This document shows, piece after piece, positions 17,721 through 26,268 of a stretch of 64,000 nt of DNA. Made by a program: the position numbers and the translations under genes. The stretch spans positions 124,001 to 188,000 of the forward strand of contig CAVSII010000010.1 in the NCBI GenBank assembly GCA_963727955.1, given 5' to 3'. Origin of the DNA: Bog-756 sp963727955. GTDB lineage: Bacteria > Actinomycetota > Acidimicrobiia > Acidimicrobiales > RAAP-2. Position 1 is the stretch's first letter. Every line of letters starts with the position of its first letter. Below the pieces are notes generated by a model. That model was not told the DNA's origin. It worked only from the letters and a program-made list of their open reading frames with translations, and ran no database searches.

Positions 17721-18986
17721 GTGTTCGAATGGTCTGAAGAGCAATTGATGGTTCGGGATGCCGTCCGTCGGTTCATCGAAGCCGAGGTCGTCCCCAACAT
17801 CGATGCGCTCGAGTACGGGGACATGGCTCCCTACGAGATCATCCGCAAGCTCTATGCCACCTTCGGAATGGATCAGCTGGCCCGCGATCGGTTTAAAGCG
17901 CAGTTGAGTCGCAAGGTGGCCGACGGAACGGGTCAGGGTGCGACGAAGAAGGCGAAGGCGACGGAGAAGACAGAGCGAGCGGCCCGCTCCGGCGACGGTG
18001 GGGCGGCGGCCCTGACCCTCATACCGATCATCGAAATGTGCCATTACTGCCCGGGCATCGTGACCGCCATGGGCGTGAGCGTGGGCTTGGCAGCCGGAAC
18101 CGTCATGAAGGAAGGGACGCCGGCCCAGATGGAGCGATGGGGTCTTGACCTGCTGACGGCAGACAAGATCGGGGCGTGGGCCATCACCGAGCCGAACTCG
18201 GGATCCGACGCTCTGGGCGGGATGACGTCGACGGCGCGGCGAGACGGTGACGAATACGTGCTCAACGGCAACAAGACCTTCATCACCAATGGGCCTTATG
18301 CCGACACCATCGTCTTCTACGCCAAGCTCGATGACGGATCGGACACGCCGATGCGCGATCGCCGAGTACTCACTTTCGTGCTCGACAAGGGAACACCGGG
18401 CCTCGAACAGTCCAAGCCCTTCCGCAAGATGGGTTTGCATTCGTCCCCCACCGGAGAGTTGTTCCTCACCGACGTTCGGGTCGGAAAGGAAAACTTGCTC
18501 GGGGAGACCGAAGCCGAACGGCCCGGCGGTGGGCGCGAATCGGCCAAAGGCAACTTCGTCACAGAGCGGGCTGGCCTGGCTGCCATGTCGCTCGGGGTCA
18601 TCGAAGAGTGCCTGGCCCTGTCGGTGGAGTACGCCAAGAACCGCATGCTGTGGGGACAGCCCATCGGGGACAGACAGCTCATCCAACTCAAGCTGGCCAA
18701 CATGGAGGTCGCCCGCCTCAACGTCCAGAACCTGGTATTTCGGCACATCGAACTGTCAGCAGCCGGCAAAAGTCTTACGCTGGCCGAGGCCTCGGCCATG
18801 AAACTCTATTCGGCCCAGGCTGCCTCGGCAGTGGCCATGGAGGCGGTGCAGCTCTTCGGCGGAAACGGGTACATGGCGGAGTTCCGTGTCGAGCAACTGG
18901 CCCGTGATGCAAAGGTGTTCCAGATCTACGCCGGCACCGACGAGATCCAAGTCACCCACATCGCCAAGGATCTACTCAGCCGCTGA
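17721..18986 (+). CDS. Acyl-CoA dehydrogenase family protein
   Basis: This FAD enzyme of 421 residues should oxidise an acyl-CoA to the 2-enoyl-CoA, passing electrons to ETF. Visible motifs are AITEPNSGSDALGG, NGNKTFITNG, and the C-terminal QLFGGNGYMAEFRVEQLARDAK. The usual catalytic Glu of the YEGT motif is Ala 404 (IYAGTDEIQ). A Glu at 282 (VTERAGL) aligns with the base of isovaleryl- and long-chain-type enzymes (LERLVL), so the base is probably relocated. A Lys/Ala-rich insertion (about residues 73-95) interrupts the N-terminal domain. GTG start with AGGGG upstream. Confidence 0.92.
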   Translation: MFEWSEEQLMVRDAVRRFIEAEVVPNIDALEYGDMAPYEIIRKLYATFGMDQLARDRFKAQLSRKVADGTGQGATKKAKATEKTERAARSGDGGAAALTLIPIIEMCHYCPGIVTAMGVSVGLAAGTVMKEGTPAQMERWGLDLLTADKIGAWAITEPNSGSDALGGMTSTARRDGDEYVLNGNKTFITNGPYADTIVFYAKLDDGSDTPMRDRRVLTFVLDKGTPGLEQSKPFRKMGLHSSPTGELFLTDVRVGKENLLGETEAERPGGGRESAKGNFVTERAGLAAMSLGVIEECLALSVEYAKNRMLWGQPIGDRQLIQLKLANMEVARLNVQNLVFRHIELSAAGKSLTLAEASAMKLYSAQAASAVAMEAVQLFGGNGYMAEFRVEQLARDAKVFQIYAGTDEIQVTHIAKDLLSR

Positions 18987-19036
18987 CCGGTCGCTCCGGC
19001 ATCGACCGATCCGATCCATCCCCAACTCGCTGCGCT

Positions 19037-19180
19037 CCCCGATGGGACGCCGCTTCGCCTCCCCGATGCGACGCCGTCCCGCCTCCCCGATGCGACGCCG
19101 TCCCGCGCACCCGATGCGACGCCGTCTCGCGCCCCCGATGCGATGCCATCTCGCGCCCCCGATGCGACGCCAACTCACAG
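19037..19180. repeat. 24-bp intergenic tandem repeat, six copies
   Basis: GATG recurs at exactly 24-bp steps (19041, 19065, 19089, 19113, 19137, 19161), within units of the form CCCCGATGCGACGCCGT plus seven bases; outer copies are diverged. It fills most of the 335-bp gap 18987-19321 between the acyl-CoA dehydrogenase and patatin genes. Because the unit is a multiple of three, open frames cross it on both strands, but none has a credible start or domain. There are no spacers. The rest of the gap holds only the patatin promoter. Confidence 0.92.
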
Positions 19181-19308
19181 AGCTGGTACAGCATCGTTTG
19201 GCACGTCACGCCGCTCCCCTTTCGGCCATCGTTATTTTCTTCGACGGATAGTGAAGGCGGCCTTAAGTCGGTGACATCCAGGCATCAGGAAGGCGAGCAC
19301 CGGCCCGA

Positions 19309-19314
19309 TAGGGT
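19309..19314 (+). promoter_or_regulatory. Leaderless-type -10 box (TAGGGT) upstream of the patatin gene
   Basis: TAGGGT ends seven bases before the ATG at 19322. Confidence 0.45.
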
Positions 19315-19321
19315 GGTCGGG

Positions 19322-20287
19322 ATGTCGGTCCCCTCCCCCTCCATCGGAACCGACCGGGTACCACGGCCATGCCCCGGTCGTTCGAGGCCCGCTATGGGGC
19401 AGGGCTCGACCATGGCCTGTGCTTGGGCGGTGGGGGTCTCTTCTTCGTGGCGTGGCAGGCGGCCTACTCTGCACACGTTGTCCACCTACGGGATCCGGTT
19501 CGACTCCGCTGACCGCATCGTGGGTACGTCCGCCGGTTCGATGGTGGCGTGCGGTTTGGCCGGTGGAAAGCTGGGCCGTCTGCACGGAGAGGTGAAGCTG
19601 CTGGCCCGGGCCCCCAACGTGGTTGCCGCACTGGCCCCGGCTTCGAAACTTCGACCCAGCCAACAGAGGGCCCTCGACATGTTCCTGTTGGCCTCCGACG
19701 CCGAGGTGACCACCATCCGATCGATCGGACACGCCGCGCTGGCCGCTGCCACCTCCAGCGCGGCAGCCATGCGGCGGAACATCGCCCTGGTCGTCGGGTG
19801 GGGCCCTCTGACACCGGACTCGCTGTGGATCACCTGCGTCGACGCCTTCACTGGCGAGCGGTGCGTGCTCAAGGGAGGGGGTGGCGTGACGGCAGCCCGG
19901 GCCGTGGCCGCCAGCAGCGCGGTCCCCGGCCTCTTTCCGCCACAACCGATCGGCGAACGGATGTGCATGGACGGGGGGGTGAGCGGAACCGGCCTCCATC
20001 TCGATCTCCTGTCCGGCAGCCGGCGGGTGTTGGCTCTGTCCCTCCTCGACGGAACCGAGGGGAACGAAGGGAACGAGGGGAACGAGGGGATGATGACCAC
20101 CCGGCCCGGCGATATCGGCCGCGAGGTCGACCAGCTGCGAGAGGCGGGGACCGACGTGATCCTCCGAGTCCCGACCGAGGTCGACCTGGCCGAGCTCATG
20201 TCTCCGGCGGCCGTGCCCCGCGCCCTGGTGATGGGCCGACGCCAGGCTTCCGACGACGTCGGCCTGTTGGCCCGGTTCTGGGACTGA
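19322..20287 (+). CDS. Patatin-like phospholipase, frameshifted near its N-terminus
   Basis: Patatin-like lipid acyl hydrolases use a Ser-Asp dyad. The nucleophile motif GTSAGSM and the Asp motif DGGVSG are in one frame that runs to 20287. The glycine-rich oxyanion motif LGGGGLFFVAWQAAY is encoded in another frame (19369-19467), and the two join if one T at about 19468 is removed (TACTCTG to TACCTG-like). An ATG at 19369 opens the oxyanion frame. The ATG at 19322, in the main frame and seven bases after a TAGGGT box, would need a second compensating shift. A 9-bp repeat near 20060-20090 encodes GNEGNEGNEG. It is convergent with plsX, 7 bp apart. Confidence 0.82.
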   Translation: MSVPSPSIGTDRVPRPCPGRSRPAMGQGSTMACAWAVGVSSSWRGRRPTLHTLSTYGIRFDSADRIVGTSAGSMVACGLAGGKLGRLHGEVKLLARAPNVVAALAPASKLRPSQQRALDMFLLASDAEVTTIRSIGHAALAAATSSAAAMRRNIALVVGWGPLTPDSLWITCVDAFTGERCVLKGGGGVTAARAVAASSAVPGLFPPQPIGERMCMDGGVSGTGLHLDLLSGSRRVLALSLLDGTEGNEGNEGNEGMMTTRPGDIGREVDQLREAGTDVILRVPTEVDLAELMSPAAVPRALVMGRRQASDDVGLLARFWD

Positions 20288-20294
20288 CCTCTGG

Positions 20295-21332
20295 TCAGCC
20301 AGGTGCCTCCACCGGTGACACCGATGCGGCCACCGCATCGACCAGCCCACCGACCGCCAGGTCGTGGGCCACGGTGATGGCGTTGACGATGGCCACCGAC
20401 GAGGACGACCCGTGGCTGATCACGCACACCCCGTCGACGCCGAGCAGCATGGCGCCACCCGTGTTCTCCGGATCGAGGGCGAAGGCCAGAGGGAGGAGGT
20501 GTGTGTACAGGGCGTCCGCCGTTTCCCGCATATCCGGTCGACCCAGTATGTCGGTGAGGGCACCGATGAGGAACCGCATCGACCCCTCGAGCGTCTTGAG
20601 GGCTACGTTGCCGGTGAAGCCGTCGGTGACGATGACGTCGGTCTTCCCCTCGAAGAAATCGCGACCTTCGACATTGCCCACGAAATCGAGACCAGCACCT
20701 CCCGCACCCTCAGCCAGCAGAGCGTGGGCTTCCTTCTCCAGCGGCGAACCCTTGGACTTCTCCTCGCCAATGGAGAGGAGGGCCACCCGCGGCCGCGGCT
20801 GCCCGTAGCGCTTGCTGGCGAAAGCCGCACCCATCTGGGCGAACTGGACCAGCATCTGCGCCGTGCATTCGGCATTGGCGCCGGAATCGAGAAGGACGGT
20901 TGGCCACGGCCCGCCCGGAAAGGGAATCGGGGTGGCGATGGCCGGCCTGAGCACACCGGGAAGCCGGCCCATCCGCAAGAGCGCAGAGGCCATGGCGGCA
21001 CCGGTGTTCCCCGCCGAAACCATGGCCATGGCCTTCCCGTCCCTGACCGCCTCGGCCGCCCGCACCAGCGACGAATCCTTCTTGCGCCGAACACCGTTTC
21101 CGGGATCGTCGTCCATACCGATGACCTCGCTGGCCGAATAGCACGGCAGATCTCCGGTGTCGCCCATGGCACCGGGCCGGCCCACCAGGGCCACCTTGAT
21201 CCGCCCCTGCTCGGCCACCTCTTTGGCCCCGGCCACGATCTGGTCGGGAGCCCGGTCGCCACCCATGGCGTCAACGGCCACGGGAAGGGAAATGAACTCC
21301 TCGCCCGACGGGCGCGGTCGGCCCCGCGCCAC
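20295..21332 (-). CDS. plsX: Phosphate acyltransferase PlsX
   Basis: PlsX converts acyl-ACP to acyl-phosphate, the donor for PlsY in membrane phospholipid synthesis. The N-terminal signature VAVDAMGGDRAP, the SAGNTGA motif, DSGANAECTA and the C-terminal MLLGVDGVCVISHGSSS are present. I chose the GTG at 21332, which overlaps the rpmF stop as TAGTG and gives 345 residues; the GTG at 21281 would give a more canonical 328-residue form. It follows yceD-rpmF on the same strand. Confidence 0.95.
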   Translation of the reverse strand: MARGRPRPSGEEFISLPVAVDAMGGDRAPDQIVAGAKEVAEQGRIKVALVGRPGAMGDTGDLPCYSASEVIGMDDDPGNGVRRKKDSSLVRAAEAVRDGKAMAMVSAGNTGAAMASALLRMGRLPGVLRPAIATPIPFPGGPWPTVLLDSGANAECTAQMLVQFAQMGAAFASKRYGQPRPRVALLSIGEEKSKGSPLEKEAHALLAEGAGGAGLDFVGNVEGRDFFEGKTDVIVTDGFTGNVALKTLEGSMRFLIGALTDILGRPDMRETADALYTHLLPLAFALDPENTGGAMLLGVDGVCVISHGSSSSVAIVNAITVAHDLAVGGLVDAVAASVSPVEAPG

Positions 21333-21511
21333 TACTCGACTTCGAGGGCCTGGCGGCCTTTGTACCACCCGCAATTGGGGCACACGACATGGGGCGTTTT
21401 GGCCGTCTGGCACTGAGGGCACACGGAACGAGCCGGCATCTTGAGCACCCAGGCGGAGGCCCGACGGCTGCGGCTCTTCGACTTCGAGGTCTTCTTCTTC
21501 GGGACAGCCAT
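21332..21511 (-). CDS. rpmF: 50S ribosomal protein L32
   Basis: This 59-residue protein starts MAVPKKKTSKSKSRSRRA and carries a zinc ribbon with CPQC and CPNC pairs, the typical zinc-binding form of L32. AAAGGAG lies close upstream of the ATG. The last codons overlap the proposed plsX start. The gene sits in the conserved yceD-rpmF-plsX order, where lipid and ribosome synthesis genes are co-transcribed. Confidence 0.97.
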   Translation of the reverse strand: MAVPKKKTSKSKSRSRRASAWVLKMPARSVCPQCQTAKTPHVVCPNCGWYKGRQALEVE

Positions 21512-21523
21512 AGAAAGGAGATC

Positions 21524-22141
21524 CTAGGCCAAACCGCCGCCCTGCGGGCCACGCTCCGCGTCCAGCAGTGAATCGAGAGCCGACCAACGCGGATCGAGCT
21601 CGGGCGGACACTCGCACTGGCCGAGGTTCCAATTGGCCCCACAGCGGGGACACAGACCCAGGCACGCCTCGGCACACAACGGAGCCAGGGGCAGGTCGAG
21701 CAACACCGCATCACGGGCCAGGGGCTCGAGATCGAGCTCGTCGCCGCTCAGCCGATAGGCATCCTCGTCCTGCCCCGATCCTCCGGCCGGGGCAAAGCGC
21801 TCCCGAACGGAAGACACCACTGTGCCCGACACCGGACCTCCGCACCGTCGACATTCCCCCACCCAGGGAGCGGTGACGACGCCGACGGCCATGATCCCGC
21901 CCGGATAGGACGAGAGGGTCAGATCGACGTCCACCTCAGCCTCGTCGGGCACCACCACTCCCAGGGCGGCCAGTCCGGGAATGGATCCCCGCCGGTGCTC
22001 ATGACGGGAGGTACCGACCTGTTTGCGCAGTGCCGCGCTCGCCACGATGAACGGACGCGCCTTTTTTGCCCGACGACCGGCGCCGATCGATGCAAGCGCC
22101 TCTGTCCTCGCTTCGGATGTCGTTTCGGGCCCAGGTTCCAT
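21524..22141 (-). CDS. yceD: YceD family protein (DUF177)
   Basis: YceD proteins sit beside rpmF in most bacteria and are linked to 23S rRNA maturation. This one has 205 residues with the family motif LCPRCGANWNLGQCECPPEL and a second Cys pair (ECRRCGGPV), so it probably binds zinc. I chose the ATG at 22141 because AGGGAG is six bases upstream; a GTG at 22207 is the alternative. The segment before the domain is charged and low in complexity. Confidence 0.9.
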   Translation of the reverse strand: MEPGPETTSEARTEALASIGAGRRAKKARPFIVASAALRKQVGTSRHEHRRGSIPGLAALGVVVPDEAEVDVDLTLSSYPGGIMAVGVVTAPWVGECRRCGGPVSGTVVSSVRERFAPAGGSGQDEDAYRLSGDELDLEPLARDAVLLDLPLAPLCAEACLGLCPRCGANWNLGQCECPPELDPRWSALDSLLDAERGPQGGGLA

Positions 22142-22229
22142 CTCGGACTCCCTCCCGGGGCTGACGGTAAGAGCGCCAGTCTCCCCTCCGGCCGGATCAT
22201 TTGTCACCGCGGGCCCACCTACGGGACGG

Positions 22230-22841
22230 TCAGTCCCGATCCTGGTCGAAGAATCCCTCGGGCTCCTCGTCACCGGCGGCCACCCGGTCGGGACCCGACG
22301 GAGCCAGGGAGGTGTCACCCCCCTCACCGATCTCGATCTTCGGTAGGGGTGTCACCTGTAGTTTCTCGCGGCCGGCCTGCACGGTCTTCATGGTGCGGTC
22401 CAGCACGATCTCGAAGCTGGCCAGCTTCTGGTCGGCATAGTCCTCGGCTTCGTGGCGGAGCCGGCGCGCCTCTTCGTTGGCATCGTCCAAGATGCGCTGG
22501 GCAACGTGGTTGGCCTGACGGACGATCTCGGTCCTTTGCACCATGCGCTCGGCCTGCACTCTCACTTCCTCCAACAGGGCATCGGCCTCGCGCCCCTTCT
22601 CGGCCAGGAATTCGTCACGCTCCTTGAGCAACCAGCGTGCTTGGCGGAGCTCGTCCGGCATGCAGTCGAGAGCCGATTGCAAGAGCTCGGCCAGTTCCTC
22701 ACGAGAGACCAGCACCGATGCCGACAAGGGCATGGCCTTGGCTGTCTGGACCACGTCGAGCGCGCTGCGGATCAGTGCCTCGGCGTCATGGTTCCGACCG
22801 GCATTCCGGTCCTGATCGATGTCCTCGAAGAGATCACTCAT
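22230..22841 (-). CDS. sepIVA: SepIVA-like DivIVA-family septal protein
   Basis: The 203-residue product is mostly a Glu/Arg-rich coiled coil (about residues 60-170) with DDANEEARRLRHEAEDYADQ. It resembles the DivIVA-domain proteins encoded beside yceD and rnc in mycobacteria (Rv2927c, SepIVA), which act in septum formation. The acidic N-terminus (MSDLFEDIDQDRN) and a Gly/Glu-rich tail lack other domains. Its ATG overlaps the coaD stop by 8 bp. The symbol rests on gene order and overall pattern rather than a diagnostic motif. Confidence 0.78.
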   Translation of the reverse strand: MSDLFEDIDQDRNAGRNHDAEALIRSALDVVQTAKAMPLSASVLVSREELAELLQSALDCMPDELRQARWLLKERDEFLAEKGREADALLEEVRVQAERMVQRTEIVRQANHVAQRILDDANEEARRLRHEAEDYADQKLASFEIVLDRTMKTVQAGREKLQVTPLPKIEIGEGGDTSLAPSGPDRVAAGDEEPEGFFDQDRD

Positions 22842-23316
22842 CGGCGAACTTCTCCTGCAGCCGCACGGCCACCACTTTGGGAACGAACGAGGTCACGTCG
22901 CCGCCGAAGCGGGCCACCTCCCTCAGCAGGCGGGAGGCGATGAAGGAATGAGCGGAGCTGGTCGGGATGAAGAGGGTCTCCACCCCCGAGAGCTGCTTGT
23001 TCATCTGGGCCATCTGCAGCTCGTTCTCGAAGTCCGACACAGCCCGCAGTCCTTTGACGATGGCGCTGGCGCCGACGTCCTGGGCCACGTTGACCACCAG
23101 GGTCGAGACCGAGACGATCCGGACGTTGGCCAGATGTTCGAGCGACTCTTCGAGCATTTCCTGACGTTCGGGTAGGTCGAAGAGGGCCTCGCTCTTCTGA
23201 GGGTTGCGCAGCGTGGCCACCACCACTTCGTCGAACAGCCGGGAGGCGCGCTCGATGACTTCGAGGTGTCCGTTGTGGACCGGGTCGAAAGACCCGGGAA
23301 TGAGCGCGATCCTCAC
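22834..23316 (-). CDS. coaD: Phosphopantetheine adenylyltransferase
   Basis: CoaD makes dephospho-CoA from 4'-phosphopantetheine and ATP. The 160 residues show the nucleotidyltransferase motif PGSFDPVHNGH, the KGLRAVSDFENELQMAQMN core and TSSAHSFIASRLLREVA. The GTG start overlaps the rsmD stop as GTGA, so these are translationally coupled. CoA and the ACP prosthetic group link it to the nearby lipid genes. Confidence 0.98.
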   Translation of the reverse strand: MRIALIPGSFDPVHNGHLEVIERASRLFDEVVVATLRNPQKSEALFDLPERQEMLEESLEHLANVRIVSVSTLVVNVAQDVGASAIVKGLRAVSDFENELQMAQMNKQLSGVETLFIPTSSAHSFIASRLLREVARFGGDVTSFVPKVVAVRLQEKFADE

Positions 23317-23870
23317 GAGACGCCTTTCTCGGCAACCAGTTCAGGGCGGGCCACCGTCACGATGGTACCCCCATACCGCTTGGATTTTATGACTCCCCAG
23401 CCCTGTGGAGGCGTAATCGCCACACCTGACTCGAGGACGGCGAGATCACCGGGGAGGTTGCTCACGAGGGACTCCCATCCGTCGAAGTCGTACGGGGGGT
23501 CACACAGGATGAGGTCGTAGCGCGACGCGGTGGTGGGCGCCCAGGTAGTGACGTCGGCCCGGATAACGGTGACGTCACCGGCGCCCTCGGCGTGGTCGAG
23601 GCCCAACGACGCCAGGTTGGCCCGCAGCGAGGTGAGAGCGGTGGGGTTGCTGTCGACGAAAGTGACCGAGGCGGCGCCGCGGGACAGTGCTTCGATCCCC
23701 ATGGCGCCCGACCCGGCGAAGAGGTCGGCGACCTCCATTCCTTCCACACCACCCAGGCTGAACAGAATGTCGAACACCGCTTCCCGCACCCTCTCCGAGG
23801 TCGGGCGCACCCCCGGATCGGTCGGGGCCGACAGACGCCGACCGCGTAGCTCCCCGGCAATCACACGCAC
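23313..23870 (-). CDS. rsmD: 16S rRNA m2G966 methyltransferase RsmD
   Basis: RsmD methylates N2 of G966 in 16S rRNA. The 185-residue protein begins MRVIAGELRGRRL, has the SAM-binding motif DLFAGSGAMGIEALSRGA and the catalytic DPPY in LILCDPPYDFDGWE. The GTG at 23870 is six bases after TAGGCT, the leaderless-type spacing. It heads the rsmD-coaD-sepIVA-yceD-rpmF-plsX transcript. Confidence 0.97.
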   Translation of the reverse strand: MRVIAGELRGRRLSAPTDPGVRPTSERVREAVFDILFSLGGVEGMEVADLFAGSGAMGIEALSRGAASVTFVDSNPTALTSLRANLASLGLDHAEGAGDVTVIRADVTTWAPTTASRYDLILCDPPYDFDGWESLVSNLPGDLAVLESGVAITPPQGWGVIKSKRYGGTIVTVARPELVAEKGVS

Positions 23871-23876
23871 CCCGCC

Positions 23877-23882
23877 AGCCTA
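23877..23882 (-). promoter_or_regulatory. Leaderless-type -10 box (TAGGCT) for rsmD
   Basis: TAGGCT ends six bases before the rsmD GTG and would start the rsmD-to-plsX operon. Confidence 0.5.
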
Positions 23883-24028
23883 CGGGCCGTGGCGTCCGAT
23901 GCCCGTCAGGCTGTGCCCCTCTCGGGCCATCCCGGCTGGTACCCGCTGTGCGCCCGCCCTCGGCCTGGAGACCAATCGGGCCGGGCAGCCGACCCGATCA
24001 CGTCGGCCGCCGGACCGGTCGAACGAGA

Positions 24029-26268
24029 TCAGCTCTTGAACAGAAATTCGCCCTCTTCTTCGTCGACGAAGAGGCGCAGCTCGTCGACCAGGAGCCTGTG
24101 TGCAGCCAGATCGGGGTCCTCGGCCACGAGCTCCTCGGCCAGTCGGCGGGCGTCCACCACCAGGGGCTGGTCGGAGATCAACTTGGCCAGTTTGAGATCG
24201 CTCCGACCCTTCTGCCGGGCACCCAGGATGGTCCCCTCGCCCCGAAGTTCGAGGTCGACCTCGGCCAGTTCGAAGCCGTCTGTGGTCCGCTCCATGGCCG
24301 AAAGTCGGGTGGCCGCCTCCGGTGTGTCGTTCTCCGACAGCAGATAGCACCAGGACGGTTCGCTGGCCCGCCCCACCCGCCCGCGCAACTGGTGGAGCTG
24401 AGCGATACCGAAGCGATCAGCGTCCTCGACGACCATCACCGACGCGGTCGGCACGTCCACGCCGACCTCGATGACGGTGGTGGCCACCAGCACGTCGACC
24501 GTCCCCGCCCGGAACTCGGCCATCACCTTCTCCTTGGCCGCCGGCGGGAGCTGGCCGTGCAGCAACCCGACCCGTAGTCCGGACAGCTCCTCTTCTTTCA
24601 AGCGTTCGGACTCAGCCACCACCGAGGTGGCCTGCACCCGGTCGGACCCTTCGACCAGGGGACACACCACGAAGGCGCGGTGTCCGGTGGCCACCTCGCT
24701 GCGCACCCGGTCCCAGGCTTCGACGGCTTGGTCGGGGTTGCGCAACCAGGACGTGGTGACCGGAAGCCGCCCCGGAGGCAGTTCATCGACGATGGTCATG
24801 TCCAGATCGCCGAAGACCACCATGGCCGCCGTGCGCGGAATGGGCGTCGCCGTCATGACCAACAGGTCAGGGTCATGGCCGTCACCCGCGTCCCCGCGTC
24901 CCTTGGCCCGCAGGGCCGCTCTCTGCTCCACGCCGAAGCGGTGCTGCTCATCGATGACCACCACGCCGAGGGAGCGGAAGGTGACCTGATCGGTGAGCAG
25001 GGCGTGGGTGCCGATGAGGAGATCCAGGGTGCCCGCCGCCAGCCCGGCATGGATGGTGGCTCGCTCGCCGGCGGGTGTCTTGCTGGTGAGCACGGCCGTC
25101 CGCAGCGGGCGTCGGCCCTCCAGGGTCGACGGATCGGGAACCGTGAGTCCGTGGACGAGGCTGATGACCTCGGACCCGTGCTGTTCGGCCAGCACCTCGG
25201 TCGGCGCCATGAGCGCAGCCTGATGTCGGCCCTCGACAGCCACCAGCATGGAGGCCACGGCCACCACCGTCTTTCCGGAGCCGACATCACCCTGGAGGAG
25301 ACGGTGCATGGGCAGAGGGCCGGCCAGATCCTGACGGATGGCATCGATGGCCCGGCCCTGGGCCCCTGTCAGCGAGAAGGGCAGATTGGCGATGAACTGG
25401 TCCACCAGGGCGGCGGAACCGTCCTGGCGCTCCACCACATGGCGGATACCGCGAGCGTCGCGGGCCAGTCGCTCCTGACGCAGGACCAGGGCCAGCTGCA
25501 GCCGGAACAGCTCGTCGAAGGCCAGGCGTCGCCGGGCCGGCTCGCAATCGGCCAGGGCCTTAGGCCGGTGGATCTGGTTGAAAGCGATCGTGCGGTCGAC
25601 CAGATCGAATCGACGGCGCCACGCCTCCAACAGGGGATCGGCGAACCGACCCGCCCGATCCAGTGCCTCCCCCGCGTAGCGGCTGATCTGGGCGGAGGTG
25701 AGATTGGCCTTGTCGGTGAGGGGATAGACAGGATAGATCCGTCCCGAGCGGGAGCCGTCATCGGACTCGGAGCCTTCGCCGGATGCTCGGATCACTTCGG
25801 CGGTCGGACCGTTGAGCTGGAGGGCACCGCGATAGACGCCCACCGTTCCGTAGAGCAGGGCCACGGTTCCCATAGGCAGCTGCTTGGCCCGCCACGCCTG
25901 ATTGAAGAAGACAGCGTCGATCCGACCGCTGGCGTCGGATAGCTGGACGATGACCCGGGTCGGCGATCGTCGCCTGCCTCTCCCGTATCCCGAAGGAGGT
26001 CGACTCACCTTGATCACCTCGCCGAGTATCGAGGTCCTTGTCGCCCGGGTTCAGATCGGCGATGGGCACCAGCCGGGTCCCGTCGATATACCGACGCGGA
26101 TAGTGGGTGAGGAGATCGAGCACCGTCGTCGACCCCGAGCTCGGACAGGTCCCGGGTGGCCGCCGCCCCGACTCCCTTCAGCACCGACACCGACAGATCG
26201 GCCAGCTGTCGCAGCTTGCGCCCGTCCAGCCCGACCGGCTCGCCGTCGTGACGCGTGTCGAGGGTCAC
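24029..26268 (-). CDS. recG: ATP-dependent DNA helicase RecG, two frameshifts in the N-terminal third
   Basis: RecG remodels stalled forks and Holliday junctions. The 662-residue main frame from 26017 has the helicase motifs GDVGSGKTVVA, DEQHRFGVEQ, MTATPIPRT and QLRGRVGR, plus the C-terminal TRG region. The first part of the protein is split over two other frames: residues VSVLKGVGAAATRDLSELGV (start GTG 26268), then VLDLLTHYPRRYIDGTRL, then the main frame. Removing one extra G at about 26123-26124 and one at about 26036-26037 restores a normal protein of about 745 residues. The GTG overlaps the fakA stop (GTGA). A 158-bp gap without features precedes rsmD. Confidence 0.93.

Noticed and set aside
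18886..19251. A small Arg/Pro-rich protein across the 24-bp repeat
   Set aside because: The frame is open only because the repeat period is a multiple of three; both strands are open, and the start lies inside the acyl-CoA dehydrogenase gene.
20283..20297. Palindrome CTGACCTCTGGTCAG between patatin and plsX as a terminator
   Set aside because: The stem is only six base pairs with a three-base loop and no T-run, and it is made of both stop codon regions.
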